From NCBI RefSeq assembly GCF_031181385.1, contig NZ_JAPSKV010000003.1, forward strand, positions 310,001-374,000: a DNA stretch of 64,000 bases, in the 5' to 3' direction. Position 1 is the stretch's first letter, and each line of letters starts with the position of its first letter. This DNA is from Fredinandcohnia onubensis (GTDB lineage: Bacteria; Bacillota; Bacilli; Bacillales; Bacillaceae_L). Positions 37,194 through 46,958 of the stretch are shown in pieces. The notes under the pieces were generated by a model. The model ran no database searches. It was not told where the DNA came from and was given only the letters and a program-made list of their open reading frames with translations. The position numbers were made by a program, and so were the translations under genes.

Positions 37194-38630
37194 TTATACC
37201 AATGCAGATTGTAGTTCTTCATAAAGTGTTACATATTCCTTTGAAGAGGCTCCCCAACTGAAATCAAGCTTTAATGCTTTTTCAGAAAGCTCTTTCCATT
37301 TCTTTGGCTGGAACCGGTAGAACCAAATCGCACGTTCAATGGTATATAACATGTCATGTGCGTTGTAGTTCGTAAAGCTGAAGCCATTTCCTTGGTCTGT
37401 AAATTCATTGTATGGTTGGACTGTATCCTTGAGACCACCTGTTTCTCTTACAATTGGTAGTGTTCCATAGCGGAATGCAAGTAACTGACCAATCCCACAA
37501 GGCTCAAACTGTGACGGCATTAAAAACAGGTCGGAACCGGCATAGATTTTTCGAGAAAGTCCCTCGTCAAAAAAGATATTCGTAGACACTTTTGTTGGAT
37601 ACCGGTTTGCCATTTCACGGAATGCATCCTCATAATGACTTTCACCGGTTCCGAGTAAAACAAATTGCACGTTTTGTTTTAGGATTTCTTCAAATACGTG
37701 TAAAACAAGGTCAATTCCCTTTTGATCTACAAGGCGTGTAATCATGGAAACAACAGGTACTTGTTCGTTCACTGGAAGCCCAAGATGCTCCTGTAAAGCT
37801 CTTTTATTTTTCATTTTTCCTTCATATGAATCATAAGAGGTAAAAATTGCATTGTCTGTAGCGGGATCGTAAGCTTTATGATCAATTCCATTGACAATTC
37901 CATGCAATTCAAAATTCCGTTTTCGTAAATATCCATCCAATTGTTCTCCGAAATAAGGAGTCTGGATTTCATTGGCATAGGTAGGACTAACAGTTGTTAT
38001 TGTATCACTAAAGGCTAATCCTGCTTTCAGGTAGCTGACGTTACCGTAAAACTCCACTCCATCTATATGGAAATAGCGATCACTGACATCTAGTAATTCA
38101 CTTAAAACCGATTTTGGGAATACGCCCTGATATCGTAAATTATGAATCGTAAATACTGTTTTAATATCATGATAGTCAGGTTGATTCGAATAATGTGCTT
38201 TTAATAATAGTGGTATCGGTCCCGCTTGCCAGTCATGACAATGAATCACATCTGGCTTTTTGTCTAGATATGGGATTGCTTCAAGTACGGCTCTTGAAAA
38301 GAAAGCAAATCTTTCCCCGTCATCATAAAAGCCATAACTCCCATAGCGCTTAAAATAATATTCATTATCTAAAAAATAATAGCTAATTCCGTTGTGGACT
38401 AATTTTTCAATACCACAATATTGCCTACGCCAACCTAATGGCACCTCGATAATTCGTTCCAAAACTAGCTGTTCCTTGTATCTTTCAGCTAAATCTCCAT
38501 ATTTCGGAAGGATAACATTTACATGTACACCTTCCTGTAGGAGTGCATTCGGTAAAGCTCCTATTACATCCCCTAGTCCGCCTGTTTTAATAAATGGAGC
38601 ACACTCTGATGCTGCGAATAATACGTTCAT
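37194..38630 (-). CDS. glgA: Glycogen synthase
   Basis: 478 residues, GT5 family. The N-terminus MNVLFAASECAPFIKTGGLGDV carries the KTGGL ADP-glucose site; PDVIHCHDWQAGPIPLLLK and the C-terminal PSQFEPCGIGQLLAFRYGTLPIVRETGGLKDTV (E-x7-E region) are intact. It extends alpha-1,4-glucan from ADP-glucose. Last gene of the glgBCDA operon; no glycogen phosphorylase gene follows, unlike the B. subtilis operon. Start ATG with GGGGGA. Confidence 0.95.
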   Translation of the reverse strand: MNVLFAASECAPFIKTGGLGDVIGALPNALLQEGVHVNVILPKYGDLAERYKEQLVLERIIEVPLGWRRQYCGIEKLVHNGISYYFLDNEYYFKRYGSYGFYDDGERFAFFSRAVLEAIPYLDKKPDVIHCHDWQAGPIPLLLKAHYSNQPDYHDIKTVFTIHNLRYQGVFPKSVLSELLDVSDRYFHIDGVEFYGNVSYLKAGLAFSDTITTVSPTYANEIQTPYFGEQLDGYLRKRNFELHGIVNGIDHKAYDPATDNAIFTSYDSYEGKMKNKRALQEHLGLPVNEQVPVVSMITRLVDQKGIDLVLHVFEEILKQNVQFVLLGTGESHYEDAFREMANRYPTKVSTNIFFDEGLSRKIYAGSDLFLMPSQFEPCGIGQLLAFRYGTLPIVRETGGLKDTVQPYNEFTDQGNGFSFTNYNAHDMLYTIERAIWFYRFQPKKWKELSEKALKLDFSWGASSKEYVTLYEELQSALV

Positions 38631-38642
38631 GATTTTCCCCCA

Positions 38643-39749
38643 TTAGATAATATCAGCTTTTTTTATTACAGTTGGAGAAAGCTTTCCAACGATTACTTTT
38701 TCCGATGTGATATTTACTTGTTTATCTGTAATGACATTTTCAAGGTATGTACCTTCGTCAATGACACTTTTTTGCATGATAATACTATTTTTAACAGTCG
38801 CCCCTTTGCGTATTTTGACCCCACGGAAAATAATACTATTCTCAACTGTACCCTCAATATCACTACCGTTTGCAATTAGAGAATTGCTGACATTAGAAGT
38901 TGTCGAGTATTTGACAGGTGGCTCATGCTTTGTTTTTGTATAGATATCCCAGTTATCGAAAAAGAATTCCTTTGTCACTTGTGGGTTTAAGAAATCCATA
39001 TTTGTTTTATAATAGCTTGATATAGAATGAATAAATGGCATATAACCTTTAAAATGATAGCTGTTTACTTTAAGACGTTGTAAATTCGCTTTAACCACAT
39101 CTCGAATAAAATCATATTCCCCATTTTCATAACACTTCGTAATAAGTTCAATTAACAATTTCTTTGAAAAAACAAAGGTTTCGGTACAAACAGGTTCTCC
39201 CTGTTTTGGAGTTGTATAGAGTTCTAGGTTTCTCACTTTGTTATCAGCATCCAGGATGCATTTATGATAGATTGGTTTATCGACAGGCTCGCCATCATAA
39301 TCCTTATAAACGACTGTAATGTCTGCACCACTCTCTCTATGACTTTTGATGACATCATTAAAATTAATTTTATAAACATGATGACCAGGAGATAAAATCA
39401 CTGTGTCTTCATGGGATCGCTTGAAGAATTCAAGGTGATCATAAAATTGCTGGACATCACCAACTATACTTTTGTCCGGGTGGATTGGAGGTAAAATAAA
39501 CAATCCCCCATTTCGTCTGTCAAGGTCCCATTCTTTCCCATTACCGAGATGATCCATGATTGAACGATATTTGTCCTTTGTGAATACGCCAACCTTTTTG
39601 ATTTGAGCGTTAATAAAATTGGACATTGTAAAATCGATTAATCGATATCTTCCACCGAATGGTACTGCTGCCAAACAACGATGTTGTGTTAATTCTTTTA
39701 AATATTGTTTATCATTTACTAAGTTTATTACGCCAATTACTCGTTCCAA
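38643..39749 (-). CDS. glgD: Glucose-1-phosphate adenylyltransferase-like subunit GlgD
   Basis: About 368 residues. VPFGGRYRLIDFTMSNFINAQI matches the nucleotidyltransferase N-terminus, but the G-G-x-G-x-R-L loop seen in GlgC is replaced, as is normal for the GlgD regulatory subunit. A C-terminal left-handed beta helix is visible (IEGTVENSIIFRGVKIRKGATVKNSIIM). It forms a hetero-tetramer with GlgC. I prefer TTG at 39749 (GAGGAG 9 nt upstream) over the TTG two codons earlier. Confidence 0.92.
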   Translation of the reverse strand: MERVIGVINLVNDKQYLKELTQHRCLAAVPFGGRYRLIDFTMSNFINAQIKKVGVFTKDKYRSIMDHLGNGKEWDLDRRNGGLFILPPIHPDKSIVGDVQQFYDHLEFFKRSHEDTVILSPGHHVYKINFNDVIKSHRESGADITVVYKDYDGEPVDKPIYHKCILDADNKVRNLELYTTPKQGEPVCTETFVFSKKLLIELITKCYENGEYDFIRDVVKANLQRLKVNSYHFKGYMPFIHSISSYYKTNMDFLNPQVTKEFFFDNWDIYTKTKHEPPVKYSTTSNVSNSLIANGSDIEGTVENSIIFRGVKIRKGATVKNSIIMQKSVIDEGTYLENVITDKQVNITSEKVIVGKLSPTVIKKADII

Positions 39750-39773
39750 TCCCAATCGCTCCTCATGTGATAT

Positions 39774-40928
39774 TTAATTACTAACGGTTAAGGGTCTTAC
39801 AGTATTTTCATCTCCAATTAATGTAATGGCAGCGTCCGGGGCATCAGACCCAATATGAGCTCCATCAGGAATACATAGATCACTTGCGATTATTGCTTTG
39901 TGAATCGTCACATTTTTGCCAATTTGAACATTCGGCATGATTACAGAGTCTTTAATAACTGAATTTTCTCCAACCTGTACGTTGTAGGAAAGCACCGAGT
40001 GGTCAATCGTTCCTTGGACGATACATCCCTCATTGATCAAAGACTGAGAAATGTCTGCGGCTGCTGATATATATTGCGGTGGATGAGTCGCAATTCCCGT
40101 AAAGAATGGCCAGCTTGGATCATGTAGATCAAAGCCCGGAGCATCATCTAACAAGTCCATATGTGCTTCCCAAAGGCTTTCGATTGTCCCAACATCCTTC
40201 CAGTAACTATCAAACTGGTACGCATATAACTGGTTGTTGTCAGCAAGTAACTTAGGAATAATGTCCTTCCCAAAATCATTAGAAGAATGAATATTTCCTT
40301 CATCTTCATTTAAATACTGTTTTAAAAGTTTCCATTTGAATAAGTAAATTCCCATTGAAGCAAGATTGCTCTTTGGATTGGCTGGTTTTTCATCAAATTC
40401 AACAATTTGCTTTTCATCGTTTGTATTCATAATTCCAAAGCGACTCGCTTCTGCCCAAGGGACTTCGATAACTGCAATTGTAGCAGCAGCATCTTTTTCA
40501 AGGTGAAAGCGAAGCATCTTACTATAATCCATCTTGTAAATATGATCGCCAGATAAAATGAGTACATATTCTGGATCATATTGCTCGATATAATGGATAT
40601 TTTGGTAGACTGCGTTGGCAGTTCCTTTGTACCAATCCCCGCCGTGTTTACCAAGGTAAGGCGGAAGGACTGTTACACCCCCATTGTTCCGGTCCAAATC
40701 CCAAGGACGTCCATTACTTACATAATTATTGAGTACATGTGGACGGTATTGGGTAATGACACCAACTGTATCAATACCTGAATGAGTACAATTACTTAAA
40801 GGAAAATCAATAATTCGGTATTTCCCACCAAACGGAACAGCGGGCTTGGCAAGAGTCGTTGTTAATTCCCCCAATCTTGACCCTTGACCACCTGCTAATA
40901 CAACTGCAATCCACTTCTTTGACCTCAT
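39774..40928 (-). CDS. glgC: Glucose-1-phosphate adenylyltransferase
   Basis: 384 residues. The catalytic loop [33 protein letters not shown], the GDHIYKMDY metal site and [10 protein letters not shown] are all present, followed by the hexapeptide-repeat beta helix at the C-terminus. It makes ADP-glucose from ATP and glucose 1-phosphate for GlgA. Its start overlaps the glgB stop by 4 bases. Confidence 0.95.
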   Translation of the reverse strand: MRSKKWIAVVLAGGQGSRLGELTTTLAKPAVPFGGKYRIIDFPLSNCTHSGIDTVGVITQYRPHVLNNYVSNGRPWDLDRNNGGVTVLPPYLGKHGGDWYKGTANAVYQNIHYIEQYDPEYVLILSGDHIYKMDYSKMLRFHLEKDAAATIAVIEVPWAEASRFGIMNTNDEKQIVEFDEKPANPKSNLASMGIYLFKWKLLKQYLNEDEGNIHSSNDFGKDIIPKLLADNNQLYAYQFDSYWKDVGTIESLWEAHMDLLDDAPGFDLHDPSWPFFTGIATHPPQYISAAADISQSLINEGCIVQGTIDHSVLSYNVQVGENSVIKDSVIMPNVQIGKNVTIHKAIIASDLCIPDGAHIGSDAPDAAITLIGDENTVRPLTVSN

Positions 40929-42868
40929 TTTTTGACGACACCTCTTTTTCTCTTTTTTGTCTCTTTTCTAAAGATACTAATTGCTAAAGGTGGAACTTTA
41001 ATTGTCATGCTGTATGGTTGATTATGAGCTGGCGTCTTATCAACTGATAAAGTTTCTGCATTAATCTGACCAGAGCCTCCAAATTCCACTGAATCACTAT
41101 TAAACAATTCTATATAACTCCCAGTTGATGGGACGCCAATACGATAATTTTCATAGACCTCTGTAGAGAAGTTGCAAACGATGATTGAATAATCACCCTT
41201 GCGCTTCCCATGTCTCATGAAGGTAATCACAGATTGGTCATTATTATCTGGGTCAATCCATTCAAACCCTTCTTGATCATGATCCAGTCTCCAAAGGCTA
41301 GAATTCATGCGATAAAAATGCTGAAGTTCTTTAAAATAGGTCTGAAGCTTAGTATGAGAATCATAGTTTAGAAGCATCCAATCCAGTTCCTCAAGCTCCT
41401 TCCACTCAGAAAATTGGCCGAACTCTCCTCCCATAAAGAGAAGTTTCTTTCCAGGATGGGTCATTAAGTACCCATATAATAATCGTAGATTGGCAAACTT
41501 CTGCCAGTAGTCACCTGGCATCTTATCTAAGAGGGATTTTTTCCCGTGAACAACATCGTCATGTGAAAAAGGTAAAACAAAATTTTCTGAAAACGCATAG
41601 AAGAAGGAAAAAGTTAATAAATTATGATGATAACGTCTATCAGACGGATGCAGACGCATGTATTTAAGGACGTCATTCACCCAGCCCATATTCCATTTAT
41701 AATTAAAGCCTAATCCACCCTCAGAAGTTGGTGCAGTTACAAGAGGATAATCGGTGGCTTCCTCTGCAATCATTAGTACACCTGGATGTCGTTTAAAAAT
41801 AGCTTCATTGGCTTTTTTAATAAATTCAATTGCCTCCAAATTTTCTTCGCCACCAAATTGATTAAATAGCTTTTCTTGTTGCGGGTTGTCGTGGTTAAGG
41901 AAAATTAATGAAGATACAGCGTCGATTCGAAAGCCATCAATATGATACATATCCATCCAAAAAGCAAGATTAGATAATAAGAAACTATGAATCTCCATTT
42001 TTGTAAAATCAAAACTATACGTCCCCCATAATGGTCGGTCAGCTCGTTTTGATTCAGTTGACTCATAAAGAGGAGTTCCATCAAATTTACCTAAACCGTG
42101 CTCATCACGGCAGAAATGTACAGGTACCCAATCGAGTATGACACCAATGCCTTTTTGATGACATTGATCCACAAAATACATAAAGTCCTCAGGACTACCA
42201 TGCCTACTGGTTACCGAATAAAACCCTGTTATTTGGTAGCCCCATGACAAATCAAATGGATGCTCCATAATGGGCATTAACTCGATGTGTGTAAACCCGT
42301 GTTCAACAACATAGTCAATCACATCATCAGCAAGTTCCCGATATGTATAAAAGCTGCCGTCCTCTTTCTTTTTCCAAGAACCCGTATGTAATTCATAAAT
42401 AAGCATTGGATTATTGTACGAATCAGCTTTATCTCGATTCTTCAACCATTTCTTATCATTCCACTCGTACTGGTCAAGCCTTGTTACAACAGATGCAGTG
42501 TTCGGTCTTAGTTCAGAAGAGAATGCAAAAGGATCGGATTTCAACTTCTTTTCACCATTCGCATTTGTAATTTCGTATTTATAAAGTTCACCTTCTTTTA
42601 ATCCCGGAATAAACCCGATCCATATCCCTGAATTCCGAATCTTTTCAAGGGCATGCTTACTGCCCTCCCAGTTGTTGAAATCTCCAACAACTGAAACGGA
42701 TTTTGCATGAGGTGCCCATACTGAAAAGCGTACTCCATCATCTCCTTTGTAGGACATGACGTGTGCGCCAAGCATATTATAGGCTTCTAATAAAGTTCCT
42801 TCGTGAAATAAATACAGTTCGAAGTCACTTGGAAAAAGTTCAACGTCTTTTTCAGCGATTGATTTCAC
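40925..42868 (-). CDS. glgB: 1,4-alpha-glucan branching enzyme
   Basis: 647 residues, GH13. The CBM48 domain at the N-terminus ([23 protein letters not shown]) precedes the barrel: [28 protein letters not shown] (nucleophile Asp), [10 protein letters not shown] (acid Glu) and [11 protein letters not shown]. It introduces alpha-1,6 branches in glycogen. GTG start with AAAGGAGGA. First gene of the glg operon. Confidence 0.95.
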   Translation of the reverse strand: MKSIAEKDVELFPSDFELYLFHEGTLLEAYNMLGAHVMSYKGDDGVRFSVWAPHAKSVSVVGDFNNWEGSKHALEKIRNSGIWIGFIPGLKEGELYKYEITNANGEKKLKSDPFAFSSELRPNTASVVTRLDQYEWNDKKWLKNRDKADSYNNPMLIYELHTGSWKKKEDGSFYTYRELADDVIDYVVEHGFTHIELMPIMEHPFDLSWGYQITGFYSVTSRHGSPEDFMYFVDQCHQKGIGVILDWVPVHFCRDEHGLGKFDGTPLYESTESKRADRPLWGTYSFDFTKMEIHSFLLSNLAFWMDMYHIDGFRIDAVSSLIFLNHDNPQQEKLFNQFGGEENLEAIEFIKKANEAIFKRHPGVLMIAEEATDYPLVTAPTSEGGLGFNYKWNMGWVNDVLKYMRLHPSDRRYHHNLLTFSFFYAFSENFVLPFSHDDVVHGKKSLLDKMPGDYWQKFANLRLLYGYLMTHPGKKLLFMGGEFGQFSEWKELEELDWMLLNYDSHTKLQTYFKELQHFYRMNSSLWRLDHDQEGFEWIDPDNNDQSVITFMRHGKRKGDYSIIVCNFSTEVYENYRIGVPSTGSYIELFNSDSVEFGGSGQINAETLSVDKTPAHNQPYSMTIKVPPLAISIFRKETKKRKRGVVKK

Positions 42869-43304
42869 TTTTGATATCCTCCTTTTGATATATGTATAGA
42901 GAACGCGTGTAATACCAAAAACTTATGTCATTTGTATGAAAATAAATTAAAAACAATAAAACCATAGTAGAAAACTGAATAAACACAATTTTGGTATTAT
43001 TTTTTCACTTTATTATATTAATTCGTTTCAAGGTTAAAATATTCCTTTAGCGAATAATGTTTTTTATTGTCGGATTAAGTAGAATCGGAAGAAAAATATT
43101 ATTTTCGTGAAGATAAAAAATCAACGAGATAATGAAACCGTTTACAAAAAGTACTGGTTTTTTGATAAATTTTCACATTTTTAAGTAAAATTTTGATATT
43201 GCAAAATAATGTAAATGTATATGTGGTTACCAGGGATTTTAATATTCTGAAATAGTATTTAATTGTAGTTCAAACGGGGTAGTCAAATCTATAAATAAAA
43301 ATAA
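42869..43304. other. Upstream region of the glg operon
   Basis: No gene seen; AT-rich. The one recognisable element is a cre-type site at 43133-43146. The long leader (about 265 bases from that site to glgB) may hold further regulatory sequence that I cannot identify. Confidence 0.4.
43133..43146. promoter_or_regulatory. Catabolite-responsive element (cre)
   Basis: TGAAACCGTTTACA fits the CcpA consensus TGWAANCGNTNWCA at every position. It lies between glgB and the GH15 gene and probably lets carbon status control glycogen synthesis. Confidence 0.65.
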
Positions 43305-43328
43305 AAAAAGCTGCAAACGCAGCTTTTT
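43305..43328 (-). terminator. Terminator of the GH15 gene
   Basis: AAAAAGCTGC and GCAGCTTTTT, 10-bp stem with loop AAAC. It begins at the gene's stop codon. Confidence 0.85.
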
Positions 43329-44340
43329 AAGAAATCATTTGTTGGGACATATCTTCTATTTTTGTGAGGAAAATAAAGGACATCGCAACTGACCATGCTA
43401 ATGGAGTGTTTCCATTCGGTCTATTCGTTCCTCCAACATATAGCTCAGGAACCTCCCAATTATCAGGAACAACTCTCTTTGTTTTAGCTATATATTCACT
43501 TGCTTTATGAAATTGCCCTAATTCAAGGTAGCAAAGTCCCAACCATGGGAATCCAAAGCACCACTCTGCTTCTTTGCCTTCATTATAATACTGATCGTTT
43601 TCATATCGAATGACACCATACGTCCGCTCTAATTTAGAGGAAACGGTTTCAACAATCTTAATGGCTGTATCACGATCAACCACTCGATATGGAAATACAA
43701 GGCTTAGCAACGCTAAATCAGTATCTTTTGTTTCGCTTTCACGAGGTAATAAATTTCGGAGCGCTTCCTCGCCTTTTTTTATAAGATCTTCATTTACGTT
43801 AACAAGTATTTTGACGGCGTTAAGACCAGCCACACAGGCTCCTAAACTTGAAGCGTGGACTTCCATGTTTTCTTCCCACATACCATTATCCTTTGCTTGC
43901 CAATATTGCAAACATTCTAGATAATCAACAAGTTTTTGTATAATCTCTATATCCTTTTTATCTCGGATTACTTTTTGTCCTAGACGGTATCCTTCTCCAA
44001 CACCCCATAGAAAGGCTCCAATCGCATCGTTTTGGGCATGCCCCCATTCCACAGGCATTTCTTTTAGATCTGTTGAATAGCGTGAATGGATATATTCAAA
44101 TAAATAAATTGGCTTCTTTTTCCGATGGATATCAATTTTCCACTCGTAGCTTTTAAACATATCTAATAAAGCATGATAGGCTTTTGCATATCTTTCCGAT
44201 GGTTCATTGATAAACGGTAGAACTGTATATACTATGTCTCGAATCCACACGTAGCTGTAATCATTCGATAAACTTGCTGTATAAGCACCATTTGATAATC
44301 GCATACGGTCAAGAACCTGAATTGCTTTATTGGTATACAT
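43327..44340 (-). CDS. Glycoside hydrolase family 15-like protein
   Basis: 337 residues, an (alpha/alpha)6 barrel. SNDYSYVWIRDIVYTVLPF is the substrate-binding WxRD segment, GHAQNDAIGAFLW is typical of GH15, and NGMWEENMEVHASSLG holds the likely catalytic acid Glu. GKEAEWCFGFPWLGL may hold the second acid. It is shorter than classic glucoamylases, with no signal peptide. It probably acts on intracellular glucan, which fits its place next to the glg operon. ATG with GGGGTGA. Confidence 0.85.
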   Translation of the reverse strand: MYTNKAIQVLDRMRLSNGAYTASLSNDYSYVWIRDIVYTVLPFINEPSERYAKAYHALLDMFKSYEWKIDIHRKKKPIYLFEYIHSRYSTDLKEMPVEWGHAQNDAIGAFLWGVGEGYRLGQKVIRDKKDIEIIQKLVDYLECLQYWQAKDNGMWEENMEVHASSLGACVAGLNAVKILVNVNEDLIKKGEEALRNLLPRESETKDTDLALLSLVFPYRVVDRDTAIKIVETVSSKLERTYGVIRYENDQYYNEGKEAEWCFGFPWLGLCYLELGQFHKASEYIAKTKRVVPDNWEVPELYVGGTNRPNGNTPLAWSVAMSFIFLTKIEDMSQQMIS

Positions 44341-44582
44341 TTCGTATCACCCCATTAGCTTATTTAATATACATTCATTCTTGACAGAAATCCTATTTAT
44401 AAAACATATCAAAGTCAATTTAGGGTTTTTTAATAAATTAATACTTAATATTAATTTATACTTTATAATATGTAAGCACAACCAAAATGATAACAATTGT
44501 CTACTTTTTGTGTGAAACGCCTACATTTTAGTGCATGCATTCCTGAATTTCTTGTTTCACAGAAAATGTTTCATAAAACAGC

Positions 44583-44618
44583 AAAAGACCAAATCAAGTT
44601 TAGGTGATTTGGTCTTTT
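44583..44618 (-). terminator. Terminator of the MltG-like gene
   Basis: AAAGACCAAATCA pairs with TGATTTGGTCTTT across a loop of about 8 bases; minus-strand T run present. The sequence from 44341 to 44582 shows nothing else I can name. Confidence 0.85.
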
Positions 44619-44631
44619 CATGATGGTCTAT

Positions 44632-45141
44632 TTATTTGTTAAAAATTGTTGCTATAATCTCATCCGTTGTCATATTGCTGTTTATTTCGTGTGAGCCAAG
44701 CTTTAGGTATTTTGCAACTCCTTTTTTCTCAACAAGATTTGCAAAATCCCAGGCATCTCCGCTTATGATTTTAGCTGAAATAAGTGCTTTTCCGACTTCA
44801 TAGCTAGTCATACCTTCGGAAACAGTGATGACTGTTTTATGGACAACCGGCTCAGCGGGCTCTTCTTTCTTCTCTTCCTTCACTTCTTCTTTGCCTTCTT
44901 CTTTAGGTTGTTCTTTGACTTTTTCTGTGTTTTTCGCTCCAGCAATTGCATTGTTCCATTCTTCCTCTGTATGAACAACGTAGCCTTCTGCAGCAAGTTG
45001 GCCTTTTAGCTCCTCAACAGTTGGTTTTTCCTCAGAGCCAGAACTAGTTGCTTGTTGTGGTCCGGTAAAATATACAACGGCACAAACCGCTGAAGCAAGT
45101 AAAAGTCCAGAAGCAAAGCTAGTTAATGTTTTAGCGGTCAT
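44632..45141 (-). CDS. Membrane-anchored protein with MltG/YceG-like LysM-type domain
   Basis: About 169 residues: an anchor (LTSFASGLLLASAVCAVVYF), a Glu/Lys-rich linker (about 70-100), and a C-terminal domain (VSEGMTSYEVGKALISAKIISG ... KLGSHEINSNMTTDEIIATIF) resembling the substrate-binding subdomain of the transglycosylase MltG. The catalytic Glu domain of MltG is missing, so it probably binds rather than cleaves glycan. ATG at 45141 with AAGGGAG; it overlaps the upstream gene by 11 bases. Confidence 0.68.
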   Translation of the reverse strand: MTAKTLTSFASGLLLASAVCAVVYFTGPQQATSSGSEEKPTVEELKGQLAAEGYVVHTEEEWNNAIAGAKNTEKVKEQPKEEGKEEVKEEKKEEPAEPVVHKTVITVSEGMTSYEVGKALISAKIISGDAWDFANLVEKKGVAKYLKLGSHEINSNMTTDEIIATIFNK

Positions 45142-45514
45142 TTGCTGCTTTTCTCCCTTCTTTTTGTTTTGTAAAAGGAGACAGCATACTTTGTACTTCG
45201 ATTTCACTTATGTTCTTTTCGTTTGCAATACTTGATACAGAGTATCCTCTTTTATACAAATCGAGTACATCACGAAGTAACTCGTGTTGTTCCATATCTG
45301 TTGTATCAATTCCTGCTTGATTTTTAAGGATTTCATTATCTAATTCGAGGTTTCTGATTTGCTGCTGAAGCTTATTAATTTCCTCCATAAAACTAATCGA
45401 ATATAATTCAAGCTCACGCTGTTCTGCCTTTTTTGCCTTCTTCGTAAGTGCATAAGATAAAATGAGCAATACCGCTGCTACACCGAATAATATGACTAAC
45501 GCCCATTCCATCAT
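45131..45514 (-). CDS. Single-pass coiled-coil protein with C-terminal HTH-like segment, unknown function
   Basis: 127 residues: a membrane helix at 4-23 (ALVILFGVAAVLLILSYAL), a coiled coil at about 28-70, and LLRDVLDLYKRGYSVSSIAN, which looks like a helix-turn-helix-type or SwrB-like tail, near the end. No enzyme motif. It is translationally coupled to the MltG-like protein, so both may sit in one cell-envelope complex. ATG with AAAGGATG. Confidence 0.65.
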   Translation of the reverse strand: MMEWALVILFGVAAVLLILSYALTKKAKKAEQRELELYSISFMEEINKLQQQIRNLELDNEILKNQAGIDTTDMEQHELLRDVLDLYKRGYSVSSIANEKNISEIEVQSMLSPFTKQKEGRKAANDR

Positions 45515-45738
45515 TGGACATCATCCTTTCAACTTTTTGTCTTACAACAGTCAATTATACAATGAAATAAGACAAATTTCGATTGGTTTCGATAAAATAC
45601 TTCCATAGTCAGTGCGAATGGAAGATTTTAACGAGGATAAAAGCAGGGTTTCCGGTCTTTGGACCTATGTACAATGGGGAATTGGAAATTTTTTGATTTC
45701 ATATATAACCATTAATTACTAGCTGCTAAAATAAATAG

Positions 45739-45764
45739 ATGCCCCGTTCTATCGAACGAGACAT
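45739..45764 (-). terminator. Possible terminator of the dioxygenase gene
   Basis: ATGCCCCGTTC and GAACGAGACAT pair with one or two mismatches around TATC. The T-rich stretch on the minus strand (TCTATTTATTTT) is modest. Confidence 0.45.
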
Positions 45765-45778
45765 CCTATATGCTGGAG

Positions 45779-46756
45779 TTATTCTTTTACAAATTCTTTT
45801 GTACTTCTTACGGTATCAATAGGTCGAACATAGCTTTCGATAGCGTCACGCTTTGGCTCAAGGAATGGAGGTAATGATAGCTTTTCTCCGAGTGTTTCAT
45901 AAGGTTCATCCCCCATAAACCCTGGGCCATCTGTCGCAAACTCAAATAATATTCCAGGAGCCACTCTAGAATAAAGAGAGCCGAAGAAGAAGCGGTCAAC
46001 AAAGCCTGAAGTTTGGAATCCGAAGCCGCGAAGATGTTTGTCCCATGCTTCAAGTACTGACTTATCCTCAACGCGAAAAGCAGCATGGTGGACTGTTCCA
46101 AAACCTTGTTGTCCTCCTGGAAGAATTGTGTTATTTTCAACGACAACTTGTGCCCCATTTCCACCTTCTCCTACCTCAAATAAGTGGAACGAGCCTTCTT
46201 GAGCAATTTCTTTAAATTGTAATACTTTTTCAAGCATTTCCTTAAAGAAATCAAAATGTGCAGTTCGTACAAATAACGGTCCCAAACCAGTGATCGCATA
46301 TTCTAAAGGAATAGGTCCTTTTTGCCATGGAGTTCCTGCTGGTACACCATTATTGTTTTCATCCGAAACCAATTGATATTGTTGATCATCAAAGTCAACG
46401 AAGGATAAAGTTTTCACTCCGAATTGCTCTTTTATACCGAAATGTTTAATATCTAAACGATTAAAACGTTTTTCCCAATATTCAATCGCAGCATCTGTTG
46501 GAACACGGAAAGATGTTTTTGAGATTTCATTTGTCCCATGAACCCCTTTTGGAATCCCTGGAAAATCGAAAAAGGTCATATCTGTTCCTGGGCTGCCTGT
46601 ATCATCCGCAAAAAACAAGTGATATGTTTGAATATCATCTTGGTTTACTGTTTTTTTGACTAATCTCATTCCTAATACATAAGTGAAAAATTCATAGTTT
46701 TTCTCCGCACTACTCGTAATTGCAGTGACGTGGTGTATTCCTTTTAAAGTGTTCAT
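45779..46756 (-). CDS. Ring-cleaving dioxygenase, VOC superfamily (MhqO/MhqA-like)
   Basis: 325 residues with two VOC modules. GIHHVTAITSSAEKNYEFFTYVLGMRLVKKTVNQDD is the hallmark N-terminus, with metal ligands likely in GIHHVTA, in GTVHHAAFRVED and in the Glu of GILFEFATDGPGF. B. subtilis relatives help detoxify quinones and hydroquinones. ATG at 46756 has GGGGG 8 nt upstream; an earlier in-frame start five codons up lies in that box. No MhqR-type regulator adjoins. Confidence 0.88.
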   Translation of the reverse strand: MNTLKGIHHVTAITSSAEKNYEFFTYVLGMRLVKKTVNQDDIQTYHLFFADDTGSPGTDMTFFDFPGIPKGVHGTNEISKTSFRVPTDAAIEYWEKRFNRLDIKHFGIKEQFGVKTLSFVDFDDQQYQLVSDENNNGVPAGTPWQKGPIPLEYAITGLGPLFVRTAHFDFFKEMLEKVLQFKEIAQEGSFHLFEVGEGGNGAQVVVENNTILPGGQQGFGTVHHAAFRVEDKSVLEAWDKHLRGFGFQTSGFVDRFFFGSLYSRVAPGILFEFATDGPGFMGDEPYETLGEKLSLPPFLEPKRDAIESYVRPIDTVRSTKEFVKE

Positions 46757-46922
46757 TCTATATGCCCCCATTAGTCTGTCTTAATACTAGTTTCTCCAAT
46801 GAGCAATAAACTAATATAGAGAAAATAATCTCTTAAGTTAAAATATCTTAAATTCAAGATAATTATATAATGTAATTTAGTATGTGTCAATAAAAGCATT
46901 GTTAATTCCATTGTAAAACAGA

Positions 46923-46950
46923 AAAGTCCCCACTATTTTGTAGGGACTTT
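46923..46950 (-). terminator. Terminator after larC
   Basis: AAGTCCC and GGGACTT with about a 12-base loop, followed by TTC on the minus strand. It starts 9 bases beyond the larC stop, leaving no room for a larC2 segment. Confidence 0.7.
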
Positions 46951-46958
46951 AAGTCACA

